Origin: Thermoplasmata archaeon
GTDB lineage: Archaea; Thermoplasmatota; Thermoplasmata; Halarchaeoplasmatales; Halarchaeoplasmataceae
Length of the DNA stretch: 64,000 bases
Assembly: GCA_003554965.1 (NCBI GenBank)
Contig: PWHR01000097.1
Location: forward strand, 1-64,000
Direction of reading: 5' to 3'
Shown here: positions 51,690 through 59,905 of the stretch, piece after piece
Layout of the letters: every line of letters starts with the position of its first letter
Position numbering within the stretch: position 1 is the stretch's first letter
Notes under the pieces: model-generated
The model's input: only the letters and a program-made list of their open reading frames with translations
Databases searched by the model: none
Told to the model about the DNA's origin: nothing
Program-made: the position numbers and the translations under genes

Positions 51690-52502
51690 TCATCGTTCAG
51701 GCAGAAACATCTCTGAATTCTTGAAATCATATCTTGCTCCTTCACTCAATACATGAACCTGTACTCCACTCACAGATATAGGCTCTCCAAAACCAAGTTC
51801 CGGAGCGTTATTTTTAGAGATCTGACTTCCGTCGACCACCGCTACGGTGTTCCTACCGACAACTTTGAACTCACCAGTATCGAAATCCCACACCGTTGCG
51901 GTCCCTTCGCCTATCCCAAGACCTTGTATACCTGGATTTTCACTCACCACGTGTATCAATCTCGGAAATCTATCCCTTTCTGTAAAATGGGTATCGATGA
52001 CCATATCCGTGATGAAACCTAACCCCTGGGTGAGCTTTACCTGACCGTGAACGAAAGGTCTAGTGATCAGATCGCCCGATATCATAAGGTTCGTTAAGCA
52101 AACGGAGCCAGCACTAGTACCTCCGATCAAGGCTCCATTCTTGAATTTCCTTTTTATCTCTTTCATGATCTCAGTTCCACTGAGGATAGCGGTTATCCTT
52201 GATTGGTGTCCTCCTGTGAAGAAAAAAGTATCGCATTCCTTTACATTTTGTATACATTCATCTCCGTTCGCATCGCCTCTCCCCTCCGGGTTGATTATGT
52301 TGACCTCCGCACTGATATTTTTGAACATCTTTTCATACTCTTTTGCAGAAGAAATGGGTGTTCCACTTGCTGTTGGGATTATGCCTATTCTTGGTGTCCC
52401 CTCCGTAATCTCTTGAGCCCTGTTGAAGTACTCCTTAAAGAGAGGTGTATCTGGGATCAGATCTACTCCTCCTCCCATGGCTATTATAGTTCCCTTGCTC
52501 AT
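51690..52502 (-). CDS. Peptidase S51 / cyanophycinase-like protein
   Basis: 270 residues. The nucleophile elbow is LIGGTSAGSVCLTN (about 127-140), with FFTGGHQSRI (about 92) matching the cyanophycinase FFTGGDQxRI. HFTERDRFPRL follows (about 172). Cyanophycinases release beta-Asp-Arg dipeptides from cyanophycin and related enzymes cleave other beta-aspartyl peptides. Convergent with the aspartase-like gene. No cyanophycin synthetase is visible in the window. Confidence 0.82.
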   Translation of the reverse strand: MSKGTIIAMGGGVDLIPDTPLFKEYFNRAQEITEGTPRIGIIPTASGTPISSAKEYEKMFKNISAEVNIINPEGRGDANGDECIQNVKECDTFFFTGGHQSRITAILSGTEIMKEIKRKFKNGALIGGTSAGSVCLTNLMISGDLITRPFVHGQVKLTQGLGFITDMVIDTHFTERDRFPRLIHVVSENPGIQGLGIGEGTATVWDFDTGEFKVVGRNTVAVVDGSQISKNNAPELGFGEPISVSGVQVHVLSEGARYDFKNSEMFLPER

Positions 52503-52584
52503 GATTTTCTATAGTTAGAAGAGTAAATAAAGATTTTGTGAACAGAAAGGGAAATCTTAATTTTGGTCATCACCATAACCAACC

Positions 52585-53160
52585 ATGAGCGGTCACAAAT
52601 ACGATCCAAGGCATGCGGTATTTCTAGACTCTGAAGAAAGGAAAGAAAGGCAAAGACCAGAAGATATCTTTTCTATCTTGAAAGCGGAGAAAGAAGATGT
52701 GGTTTTGGATCTAGGAGCTGGTATAGGATTTTTAACTTTCCCACTTGCCGAGATAGTAAGAGATGGTAAGGTATATGCTGTCGATGTGCAGGAGGAGATG
52801 GTCAAAAAATTGGAACAAAGACGTAGCGAGAAAAGCTTCGATAATGTGGATGTACTATTATCTAGTGAGTGTAAGATACCGCTACCTGACCGTGAGGTTG
52901 ACAAGGTATACATGATCAACGTTCTCCATGAAATAGATGATCATTCTACCTTGGAAGAAACTCATAGAGTAATGAAGAAGGGAGCGGAACTTTTAGTGGT
53001 TGATTGGGATAAAGAAAAGGTTACAGAGCACGGACCTCCCACTCATGTCAGGCTTAGTTTGGAAGAAGCTGTAAAATCACTAGAGCAAAAAGATTTCAGA
53101 GTAGAGGACACAGGTAAATATGAAGACCATTTTTGGTTATTGGCGGAAAAAGTAGATTAA
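52585..53160 (+). CDS. Class I SAM-dependent methyltransferase
   Basis: 191 residues. Motif I is VVLDLGAGIGFLTFPLA (about 36-52), followed by VYAVDVQEEMV (acidic loop after strand 2) and YMINVLHEID after strand 4. The small size and the WDKE strand suggest a UbiE-like methyltransferase of unknown substrate. The frame starts MSGHKYDPRHA at ATG 52585. Confidence 0.82.
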   Translation: MSGHKYDPRHAVFLDSEERKERQRPEDIFSILKAEKEDVVLDLGAGIGFLTFPLAEIVRDGKVYAVDVQEEMVKKLEQRRSEKSFDNVDVLLSSECKIPLPDREVDKVYMINVLHEIDDHSTLEETHRVMKKGAELLVVDWDKEKVTEHGPPTHVRLSLEEAVKSLEQKDFRVEDTGKYEDHFWLLAEKVD

Positions 53161-53192
53161 CATATATATAGTCCTACTGCTGTCAATATTTT

Positions 53193-53576
53193 ATGTACCA
53201 AAAAAGGAATCCAAAAAATGTCAGTGCGGTCGGCTTCACTCTAGGACTGATATCCGGAACTCCAGTTTGGATCCTTACTGGTATGTTTTTTGATATAGCA
53301 GTCGACATCAGTTTGATCGATGGGGTTATTATTGGCATAGTGATCGGTAGTATATGTGCCTTGAGTTTGATGAAAGATCTTTTCGAAAAACGGGAATTTT
53401 TAGTCATCCCCTATGGTATGTTTGTGGGTGCTCTGACGGGGACATTTGTGGGTGTATTCAGAGCGTGGAGTCATGGTCTTGGAATGTTTGATGGTCTTTC
53501 TCCAGGTATGATATCTGGGATCATCAGTGGTTTCCTGATAGCCTTTTTGTTTTGGATCTGTGTGCAGGAGAGATGA
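53193..53576 (+). CDS. Small glycine-rich membrane protein
   Basis: 127 residues and about four membrane helices rich in Gly and small residues with GxxxG spacing (IIGIVIGSICA, GALTGTFVGVFRA, GMISGIISGFLIAF). Family not recognised. It ends 5 bp from the decayed ABC permease on the opposite strand. Confidence 0.6.
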   Translation: MYQKRNPKNVSAVGFTLGLISGTPVWILTGMFFDIAVDISLIDGVIIGIVIGSICALSLMKDLFEKREFLVIPYGMFVGALTGTFVGVFRAWSHGLGMFDGLSPGMISGIISGFLIAFLFWICVQER

Positions 53577-53581
53577 TGATT

Positions 53582-54095
53582 TCACAGGTCTTTCCTAATG
53601 AAGAGCCATAGAGCTAGGACCATAGGTATCATGATCCAGACGATCAGGATTGCAGAAAATACAGGGGGATTCAAATTATCCGGTATCCCGAGTCCAGTTA
53701 TATAGTTCACAGCTATAAGCGAGAGCGAATAACAAGGAAAATACCATGAAATAGATGTAATTCAATCCCCCATCAAATCCTGCAGAGAACCCTATCCCCA
53801 ATCCACCGATAGCCAGTCCTCCTATTATAGCAGTAGATAGTACTCCAGTTAAACCTAAAAACTTAGAGATGACTATCTCTTTTTGATCCAATTTCGAGGC
53901 CAATAAAGGTCCTATATTGCCTGAAGCGACTTCTTCTACTATCGCTTTGTATCCTAGCATTATTGCAACTATAGAGGCCAACAATAAGATCATAGATTGT
54001 CCGACTTCGAAAGTGAACTCAAAACCCCTTATCTCGGCTTCAGGATCTCCTCTAGCTTCCAATCCACCGTATGCGCTGGTTAGCAGATTGACCAC
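53582..54095 (-). pseudogene. ABC-2 type permease remnant, truncated and frameshifted
   Basis: The minus strand encodes an ABC-2 permease C-terminal part: GYKAIVEEVASGNIGPLLASKLDQKEIVISKF (the typical cytoplasmic loop) then helices. At about 53728 the frame shifts by one base. The first frame ends prematurely at 53676, while the next frame continues LIAVNYITGLGIPDNLNPP and a last membrane helix ending FIRKDL with a stop at 53582. The 5' part (the first helix and start) is missing and replaced at 54111-54190 by a hairpin-rich segment. The gene is therefore broken twice. There is no ATPase gene next to it. Confidence 0.8.
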
Positions 54096-54110
54096 CTCTT
54101 CCGCCTGAAT

Positions 54111-54190
54111 TATGAGGAATTGAAATTCCTCTCATGACGAGGTAGCTCCGCTTCCTCAGAAAGACGGAGGTATGAGGGCTTTAACCCGTA
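54111..54190 (-). mobile_element. Hairpin-rich relic at the broken end of the permease, possibly an IS605-like end
   Basis: The segment has GAGGAATT (54114-54121) and AATTCCTC (54124-54131) back to back, and CTCCG (54146-54150) with CGGAG (54165-54169). It lies exactly where the permease homology stops. Ends with stacked imperfect hairpins and GGAATT-type palindromes are typical of IS200/IS605-type elements, but I see no transposase and cannot confirm the family. Confidence 0.3.
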
Positions 54191-54260
54191 TCACTCAGAA
54201 TCGTTGTTGACTTTCTGTAGTTCCTCAAGCATTTCCCGAAGATAACAATCCCACATGATA

Positions 54261-54293
54261 GTTTCTCATGAAACGATCGAGTAACTATTTATA
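54261..54293 (+). promoter_or_regulatory. GTTTC-N4-GAAAC palindrome and TATA box upstream of the CFI-box gene
   Basis: GTTTCTCATGAAAC (54261-54274) has the same half-sites and spacing as the two operators at the MATE promoter. A TATA box (TATTTATAA, about 54286-54294) follows after about 12 bp. It points to control by the same MarR-type regulator. Confidence 0.6.
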
Positions 54294-54351
54294 ATCCTTC
54301 ATTATCTTTTCAAAAAAGACTAAAAAGAGTTTATTCAGCGGGTCGTTATAG

Positions 54352-55722
54352 ATGAAGAAAGAAAAAAAGCAAGAAGATAACACGAGTTCAGTATCCGTAA
54401 AGCAGGGATTGGGGAAGATATTCAAAAACAGCGGATATAAGGTCCAGTTGGACTATAGTTTGAAAAGCAGGACCGGGGAAGAATATAACATTGATGTTTA
54501 TGCAGAGTATGAAGGTCCTTTACATAAGGATAAAATTGCGATAAAATGTGAATTAGACGGATCAAAAATCGGTGAAAATCCAATACTCGAACTCGATGAA
54601 ATCCTCAAAAAAACGGAAGCTAATAAAGGAATAGTGATCTGTCCTTTTGGATCTCAAAGTGAAGCAAAAGAGCTTGCAAATGAGAGAGGGATAGAACTTC
54701 TAGACAATACAGATTTACCACAGCTCTCTGCCTTTCTCCCGGAAACTGGACCTCGATTCATCGAGGAAAAAAAAGATGGTATCGAATTGGACATCTATTA
54801 TTCAATCACTGGAGAAGCTAATAGGAACGACTTATTTTCCCTCACCTATACAGTGTCGCCAAAACTGGAAGATATAAAGAGTAGTTTTGAAAAAAATAAT
54901 ATTTTACTGACTAATGATGCAAAGGTTTTCAACATCGGTGGAGGAAAAAGTGCTGTAGTGGAACCCGGTAAAATTTATTTCATCGAGCATAAAGGGGACG
55001 ATGATGAGTATGAATTGAATATTTACACCTATCAAGGTATCAATTTGGAAGATGTGGAAATTGAATTAGAGTATCAGATCACCAACAGAGGGGAAAAAGA
55101 ACGGAACGATCTAGATTTGACAGGGAATATTATCTCATCTGAGAGTGGAAAATTAGAAAAAATAAAGATTGATGATTCAAGAATCAATAAAAATCTAAAA
55201 GTATTATCCCCAAACGATTCTGTGGAATGCACCATCAAAATTTCCCTGCCGCTAGAGGTTTTCATAAAACAATATGAAAATTTAGGATTGAATATAGAAC
55301 TCAGTGAGAAGGGGAAAACTATCGAAAGAAGATACTTTGATCTGTCATCTTCGGAGTTTTTTAAAAATAAATTCACTGATGATCTGCTGGATCTGGAAAA
55401 TTCACTCAGATCGGAAACTAAAAAGAGTAAAGAGTCAGAACATAAAAATAGACCAGGCTGTTTTATCGCAACGGCAGTGTATGGTGATCCGAAATCAGAG
55501 AAGATAGATCTTCTTCGCTCTTTTAGAGATGAAATTCTACTGGAGAAAAAAATAGGGAAAGCGTTCACAGATATTTATTATAAAGTGAGTCCTAAAATAG
55601 CAAGTTGGATATCCAAAGATGAATCGCTCAGAAAAGCTGTTGGGCACTTGGTCGTCTACCCGATAACTGATATAGCAGAAAAAGTGATAGATAGAGAATA
55701 TAAATCAAAGAAGAAATTTTAA
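54352..55722 (+). CDS. Restriction-endonuclease-like N-terminus with CFI-box C-terminus
   Basis: 456 residues. The N-terminal 125 residues follow the restriction-endonuclease-like (Mrr/Holliday-resolvase) pattern: an Asp in YNIDVYAEYEG (about 44), ExK-like IAIKCELDGSKIG (about 64), and GIVICPFGSQSEAKELANERGIEL. The middle (about 130-340) is beta-rich and acidic, of unknown fold. The C-terminal 90 residues carry GCFIATAVYGDPKSEKIDLLRSFRDEILL and the YYKVSPKIASWI segment, the so-called CFI-box (CFIATAAYGS) C-terminal domain found at the end of many unrelated proteins. The exact role is unknown. It could be a nuclease or a DNA-binding sensor. Confidence 0.65.
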   Translation: MKKEKKQEDNTSSVSVKQGLGKIFKNSGYKVQLDYSLKSRTGEEYNIDVYAEYEGPLHKDKIAIKCELDGSKIGENPILELDEILKKTEANKGIVICPFGSQSEAKELANERGIELLDNTDLPQLSAFLPETGPRFIEEKKDGIELDIYYSITGEANRNDLFSLTYTVSPKLEDIKSSFEKNNILLTNDAKVFNIGGGKSAVVEPGKIYFIEHKGDDDEYELNIYTYQGINLEDVEIELEYQITNRGEKERNDLDLTGNIISSESGKLEKIKIDDSRINKNLKVLSPNDSVECTIKISLPLEVFIKQYENLGLNIELSEKGKTIERRYFDLSSSEFFKNKFTDDLLDLENSLRSETKKSKESEHKNRPGCFIATAVYGDPKSEKIDLLRSFRDEILLEKKIGKAFTDIYYKVSPKIASWISKDESLRKAVGHLVVYPITDIAEKVIDREYKSKKKF

Positions 55723-55727
55723 ATTAT

Positions 55728-55759
55728 TTTCATACGAAACTATTCGTTAGGTTTATATA
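55728..55759 (+). promoter_or_regulatory. Weak GAAAC palindrome and TATA box upstream of the HtpX fusion gene
   Basis: TTTCATACGAAA (55728-55739) matches the core of the GTTTC-N4-GAAAC operator with one outer mismatch, and TTTATATA (55752-55759) follows at a similar distance to that seen in the CFI-box promoter. Evidence is weaker than for the other sites. Confidence 0.4.
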
Positions 55760-55807
55760 CCACCATAATCTCTAAAATGTATCGACAAAGTACAGAGGTG
55801 GATAATG

Positions 55808-57112
55808 ATGATATCTAAAAAGAAAATAGTTCTCAGTGTAGTATTCCTCCTCACCATTAGTATGTTGGGGTTCGGGTTAGTTGGTGTAGGGGAAGCTATT
55901 GATCTTGAGGATGAAGAGATATTCCTCCAGGATGATGAATTTGAAGTGGAATTTGAGATATATGATGAAGATAATGAAGGGATAGTTGGGGCTACGATAC
56001 AGATAGAAAATTTTGACGATGTATTCACTACTGAAGAAGACGGAACGGTGAACATCCCTCTAACCGAAGGAACATATAATTATACTGTTGAATATGAAGG
56101 TTATGAAACTGTAGAAGGCGAAATAAATGTCCCCGAAGAAACCACTAGAGAGATCACGATGGAGGAGGAAGATGATTTTTCAGCGATGATACAGTGGATC
56201 GGGTTAGCGGTGGTTCTCGGAGTTGGATTTTACGCTTTGACCAAGATAGATTCGAGTGCGACGAAGACCTTTGGACTCTTTGGATTCATGTTCGCCTTTT
56301 TCGTGATCATCGGATTCCTACTCGGCGAGTTCTTCATGGACAACTGGGTGCTTGGAGCCGGTATGTTTTTGGTAATCGCGGCAGTGATGAATCTGGTTGC
56401 CTATTTTTACAGCCACAAGATCATATTGAAGTCTCACAGGGCGAAGATAATCGAAGAACACGATAACCCAAGACTATTCAGGATAGTTAAAGATGTGGCA
56501 AGAAAAGCGAACATCGACATGCCGAAAGTAGCTATAATTCCTTCAGATACGCCCAACGCGTTCGCCACCGGAAGGAACGAAGATAACGCTGTTGTGGCCG
56601 CAACGGAGGGGATCTTGGATACTTTGAACGATGAGGAGCTGAAAGGTGTCATGGCCCACGAGGTCGGCCATATCAAAGGTAAAGACATGCTGATCATGAG
56701 TGTAGCAGCGACCCTGGCCGGAGCCATAACCTTCATGACAAGGATGGTCATGTTCCGGATGATGTTCGGAAGGGGTAGAAGGATGAATCCTATACTCCTT
56801 CTGACTCTTATACTCGCTCCGATAGGAGCACTCCTGATAAAGATGGCTATATCCCGTAAGAGGGAATACGAAGCTGACAAGAAAGGGGCGGAGATCTCCA
56901 AAAATCCGAACGCCCTGGCGAGCGCATTGGAAAAATTGAACGAAGCCAACAGCAAGAACCCGATGAAAAGTAAAAGCACCACTTCTGCTTCACTGTTTAT
57001 AGTCAATCCTTTCAAAGGAAAAAGCATAGCCAAGCTCTTTTCCTCTCATCCACCTATGGAAGAGAGAGTCAAACGATTAAGAGAGATGGCGACCGAATTC
57101 AGTTACATGTGA
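55808..57112 (+). CDS. HtpX-like M48 membrane protease with N-terminal Ig/carboxypeptidase-regulatory-like domain
   Basis: 434 residues. A signal peptide (about 5-31) leads to an extracytoplasmic acidic region and a CarboxypepD_reg-like domain (about 45-120, GIVGATIQIENFDDVFTTEEDGTVNIPLTEGTYNYTV). Two or more membrane helices follow, then the M48 catalytic domain with HExxH in MAHEVGHIKGKD (about 292-303), two further helices and the third ligand Glu in REYEADKKGAE (about 361-371). HtpX degrades damaged membrane proteins. Ordinary HtpX lacks the secreted domain. GAGGTG precedes the ATG at 55808 by 7 nt. Confidence 0.85.
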   Translation: MISKKKIVLSVVFLLTISMLGFGLVGVGEAIDLEDEEIFLQDDEFEVEFEIYDEDNEGIVGATIQIENFDDVFTTEEDGTVNIPLTEGTYNYTVEYEGYETVEGEINVPEETTREITMEEEDDFSAMIQWIGLAVVLGVGFYALTKIDSSATKTFGLFGFMFAFFVIIGFLLGEFFMDNWVLGAGMFLVIAAVMNLVAYFYSHKIILKSHRAKIIEEHDNPRLFRIVKDVARKANIDMPKVAIIPSDTPNAFATGRNEDNAVVAATEGILDTLNDEELKGVMAHEVGHIKGKDMLIMSVAATLAGAITFMTRMVMFRMMFGRGRRMNPILLLTLILAPIGALLIKMAISRKREYEADKKGAEISKNPNALASALEKLNEANSKNPMKSKSTTSASLFIVNPFKGKSIAKLFSSHPPMEERVKRLREMATEFSYM

Positions 57113-57134
57113 ACTAGAAAACGGGAGACCAAAG

Positions 57135-57887
57135 ATGGATGATAGGATAAAAAAAATTTCAGTCTGCCTTATTTCTTTAGTCCTGCTTGTCAGTATTCTA
57201 GGTATATCTCTAAGCTCAGCTAGCGGCCTAGAAAACAACGATCCACAAGAAGATCCCACTCTTTTTACTCTAGACCTTGAAGAATATGAAGAGTATCTAG
57301 AAGAAGGACCTATCTCTGATGTTTTGATAGAAGCCTTTGAAGATGAAGAATTTGAGGTCGATGAAGAATCTGAACTATTGGAGGAAAATGGCCGATGGTG
57401 GGTGGTAGATGAGGATATCAAAAGATACAAGATGGAATTGAGTGAAAACCTGATAAAAATACACAGTCCTTTCATATTCGAGATAAATAGGCCTGAAAGT
57501 ACTGAATCCTACGAGGAAGGCGAGGAGCTTTTGCTCAATTACACATTGACCGTTGATCATGACTTTGAACAGGATCTAACAGTTGAACTCATAGTGGATG
57601 GTTTTGAACAAAAGAGTATGGATATAAGTGTCACAGGAGAGCAGGAGAAATATCAAGGAGAATTCACATGGATCGTGGCCGGTGAGCCACGAGAAGCTGA
57701 ACTCGGAGTAAGGATAGAAGATTATAAAGAGAGTGAAGTCAGTGTTAACGTAGATATATCTGAACTGGAAACTGCACCCTTTTGGTTGATCATACTGTTC
57801 TTCGGGGTCATCGGCATGATAGTGGTCTCGTTTCTTGTTATCAAAGATAAAAATGATAAGTCAGATATTGAAGAGAAAAATATCTAA
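57135..57887 (+). CDS. Secreted or anchored acidic protein, contains module shared with ABC permease
   Basis: 250 residues. A signal peptide (about 8-30) is followed by residues 45-110, which align with residues 65-130 of the ABC permease at 4181-5626 (FxLxxxEYxExLEEG, ELLExxxxWxxxE). Then comes a beta-rich domain (about 120-215) of the CARDB/BACON type and one membrane helix (about 218-240). It lies 22 bp downstream of the HtpX fusion gene and probably belongs to the same operon. The role is unknown, perhaps a sensor or substrate-binding part at the surface. Confidence 0.65.
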   Translation: MDDRIKKISVCLISLVLLVSILGISLSSASGLENNDPQEDPTLFTLDLEEYEEYLEEGPISDVLIEAFEDEEFEVDEESELLEENGRWWVVDEDIKRYKMELSENLIKIHSPFIFEINRPESTESYEEGEELLLNYTLTVDHDFEQDLTVELIVDGFEQKSMDISVTGEQEKYQGEFTWIVAGEPREAELGVRIEDYKESEVSVNVDISELETAPFWLIILFFGVIGMIVVSFLVIKDKNDKSDIEEKNI

Positions 57888-57941
57888 TCTTCTTAGAACT
57901 TCTAATCAAATTTATATATGAAAAGACCATAAACCTTTTTG

Positions 57942-59150
57942 ATGTCCGACTCCCGAATCCATAGTTCAAAGATTTATTTTCTAGGCGCGGTCATCCTCGG
58001 TATCGTAAGCATATTATTTTCTTTGTTTAGATATGATCTTCTTTATTTTACGTCGACCCTGATCTTTCTAATATTGATATACGGTATTTACACCGGAAAA
58101 CAGGATCATCGATCTATCAGGGATCTGACCCTTATAACATCAATACCACTCCTTTTGGGTGCAGGAGGCATCTCGCAACGGTTTAGCAGATACTTATTCG
58201 AAACTGAATTGGCCTTTGCCGTGATCCTTCCCATTTTTGGTTACATGATCATCTTCAACCTTTGGTATCATACAAATTTTACTTCAGATCTTACTTTCTC
58301 TGTTTGGTTCATCATATTATTCTCTATGGCCGGAGCATCTATCTGGGGAAAGGTCCGTTTTTTGAGTGATGAGTTCTTTAGGACCGATATAATATTAGGA
58401 AATGACGAATTGATGGTCGAACTACTTCTCATGACTATTGTGAGTGTGTTGGTGGCTTATTTTTTCAGGATATATATGTTGAGAAGAAAGCAGGCGAGGT
58501 CAGATGGACTTTTGAATAAAATCAAGCTTCACAGAAAGGGTCCAAGAAGAAGGTTCCTGAATGTATTGAGATCAGGTGTTAAAGAACGTCGTTGGGCATT
58601 ATACTCATCACGGGCTCTTCAATTAGGTATCGGAGGTTTGACCATCTACGGATTATTCCACTATCGTATCATAGAAGTGGTCACAGGTGTATTTTCCTTG
58701 ATATTGGCGTTGTTTCCCTATTTTTACACCAGACATGCAGATCGGGATTTTTCCTACCTGCTTGAACTTTGGATATCTTTGGCATTGTTTTTGCACGTGC
58801 TAGGAGGGGCTGGAGGTCTTTACGAAATATTTCCCTGGTTTGGATGGGATAAAGTTACACACCTAGTTTCGGGAACGATTGTCGCTGTACTTGTACTGTT
58901 TTTCCTTATTTACATCGATCGAGTTTCAAACTCGATACACATACCTTTCAACATACTCTTACTTTTCGTTTTGATATTTATGTTCTCGATAGGGGTCATA
59001 TGGGAACTTTATGAATTCTTCGGCGATACCATGTTTGGAACGGACATGCAGTCAAGTCTCCACGATACGGTCTACGATATGATCTTCAATATATTCGGAA
59101 CTCTGATAACCATCGCTATCGCAAAGATATTCTGGGAACCTAAATATTGA
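57942..59150 (+). CDS. YjdF/DUF2238-like membrane protein, paralogue 3
   Basis: 402 residues, same two-half plan as the copies at 20696 and 23639: the N-terminal half ends with a KVRFLSDEFFRTD motif like IGEFxSDxxxGT, and the C-terminal half carries FLHVLGGAGGLYEIFPWFGWDKVTHLVSG, WELYEFFGDTMFG and LHDTVYDMIFNIFGT. The second half is less WWW-rich than in the other two. TATA TTTATATAT (57911-57919) predicts a leaderless mRNA starting at about 57942. Confidence 0.73.
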   Translation: MSDSRIHSSKIYFLGAVILGIVSILFSLFRYDLLYFTSTLIFLILIYGIYTGKQDHRSIRDLTLITSIPLLLGAGGISQRFSRYLFETELAFAVILPIFGYMIIFNLWYHTNFTSDLTFSVWFIILFSMAGASIWGKVRFLSDEFFRTDIILGNDELMVELLLMTIVSVLVAYFFRIYMLRRKQARSDGLLNKIKLHRKGPRRRFLNVLRSGVKERRWALYSSRALQLGIGGLTIYGLFHYRIIEVVTGVFSLILALFPYFYTRHADRDFSYLLELWISLALFLHVLGGAGGLYEIFPWFGWDKVTHLVSGTIVAVLVLFFLIYIDRVSNSIHIPFNILLLFVLIFMFSIGVIWELYEFFGDTMFGTDMQSSLHDTVYDMIFNIFGTLITIAIAKIFWEPKY

Positions 59151-59151
59151 T

Positions 59152-59379
59152 TCAGTCCATCTCTTTTGATCGGCTCCAGAGGAAGTATATACCCAGGACT
59201 ACAAGTAGTCCAAGAGCACCGAGGCCAAAAAGACCAAAGATGAAGAGTCCCACTGCTAAAGCGATAGCCCACATCCAGAACACTTTCTGAGGATAGCCTT
59301 TCCTCCTTACGTCTGAACTCAGAAAAAGCACTGCGATAAAGATGACGGCCATTTCAAGTATGAAAAATATTGTGTTCAT
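59152..59379 (-). CDS. 75-residue membrane protein, paralogue A
   Basis: 75 residues, three membrane helices. Between the first two is a VRRKGYPQKVFWMW motif and the protein ends with YFLWSRSKEMD. A paralogue of equal length lies at 63315-63542 (VRKHGFxxxVFWIW and YLGWSR). Function unknown. It converges with paralogue 3 of the YjdF family, with the stop codons next to each other. Confidence 0.65.
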   Translation of the reverse strand: MNTIFFILEMAVIFIAVLFLSSDVRRKGYPQKVFWMWAIALAVGLFIFGLFGLGALGLLVVLGIYFLWSRSKEMD

Positions 59380-59392
59380 ATTACACCCTCTC

Positions 59393-59836
59393 TTAAGCCC
59401 CCTCTAGATTACACAGTATCCTTTCGAGGTACTCTCTCAACTGCTCTTTCTCTTCATCTTCAAAATCTTCCAGCATCTTATTTTCTGCTTTGTCATCCAA
59501 TTCTTTCAACAGTTCTTCTATTTCTTCTTTCCTTTCCGTAAGAAATATCCTAGTGACTCTCCTGTCCTCTTCATCTCTTTCCTTTCTGAGATAGTCTTTT
59601 TCTACCAATCTCTGAATTATCTTTGAAGTGGTAGATTTGGATATATACAGCATATCACATATCTCCGTTTGAGTTTTACCGTCTCCTTTCTTTATCAATT
59701 TGTATAGTAGCGGGATCTCTCCTCTATTGAAATCGTAGGGTTCCAATTCAGAGCGAAGGAACTTGATCAGTTTTTTATGTACTATCAGGTGCAGTTTATG
59801 TAAAGAGTCCTCCTCTGAGTAGTCTTCCACCATCAT
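59393..59836 (-). CDS. MarR family transcriptional regulator
   Basis: 147 residues. The winged helix (about 35-105) has GRTQTEICDMLYISKSTTSKIIQRLVEKDYLRKERDEEDRR (close variant), the MarR pattern ending in the basic wing. N- and C-terminal helices form the dimer interface. It lies 70 bp downstream of the MATE gene on the same strand, and the MATE promoter carries two palindromes of the type bound by MarR dimers, so it most likely controls that exporter. Confidence 0.85.
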   Translation of the reverse strand: MMVEDYSEEDSLHKLHLIVHKKLIKFLRSELEPYDFNRGEIPLLYKLIKKGDGKTQTEICDMLYISKSTTSKIIQRLVEKDYLRKERDEEDRRVTRIFLTERKEEIEELLKELDDKAENKMLEDFEDEEKEQLREYLERILCNLEGA

Positions 59837-59905
59837 TATGCACCTCTTTCGGGCTTTCTTCTTTTCTCTTTCTCATCATATATCATATTATACACCTATA
59901 TTATC

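Noticed and set aside
54352-55722. CFI-box gene as a TnpB or transposase
   Set aside because: It has none of the RuvC or zinc-finger motifs of TnpB, and the CFI-box tail is typical of unrelated proteins.
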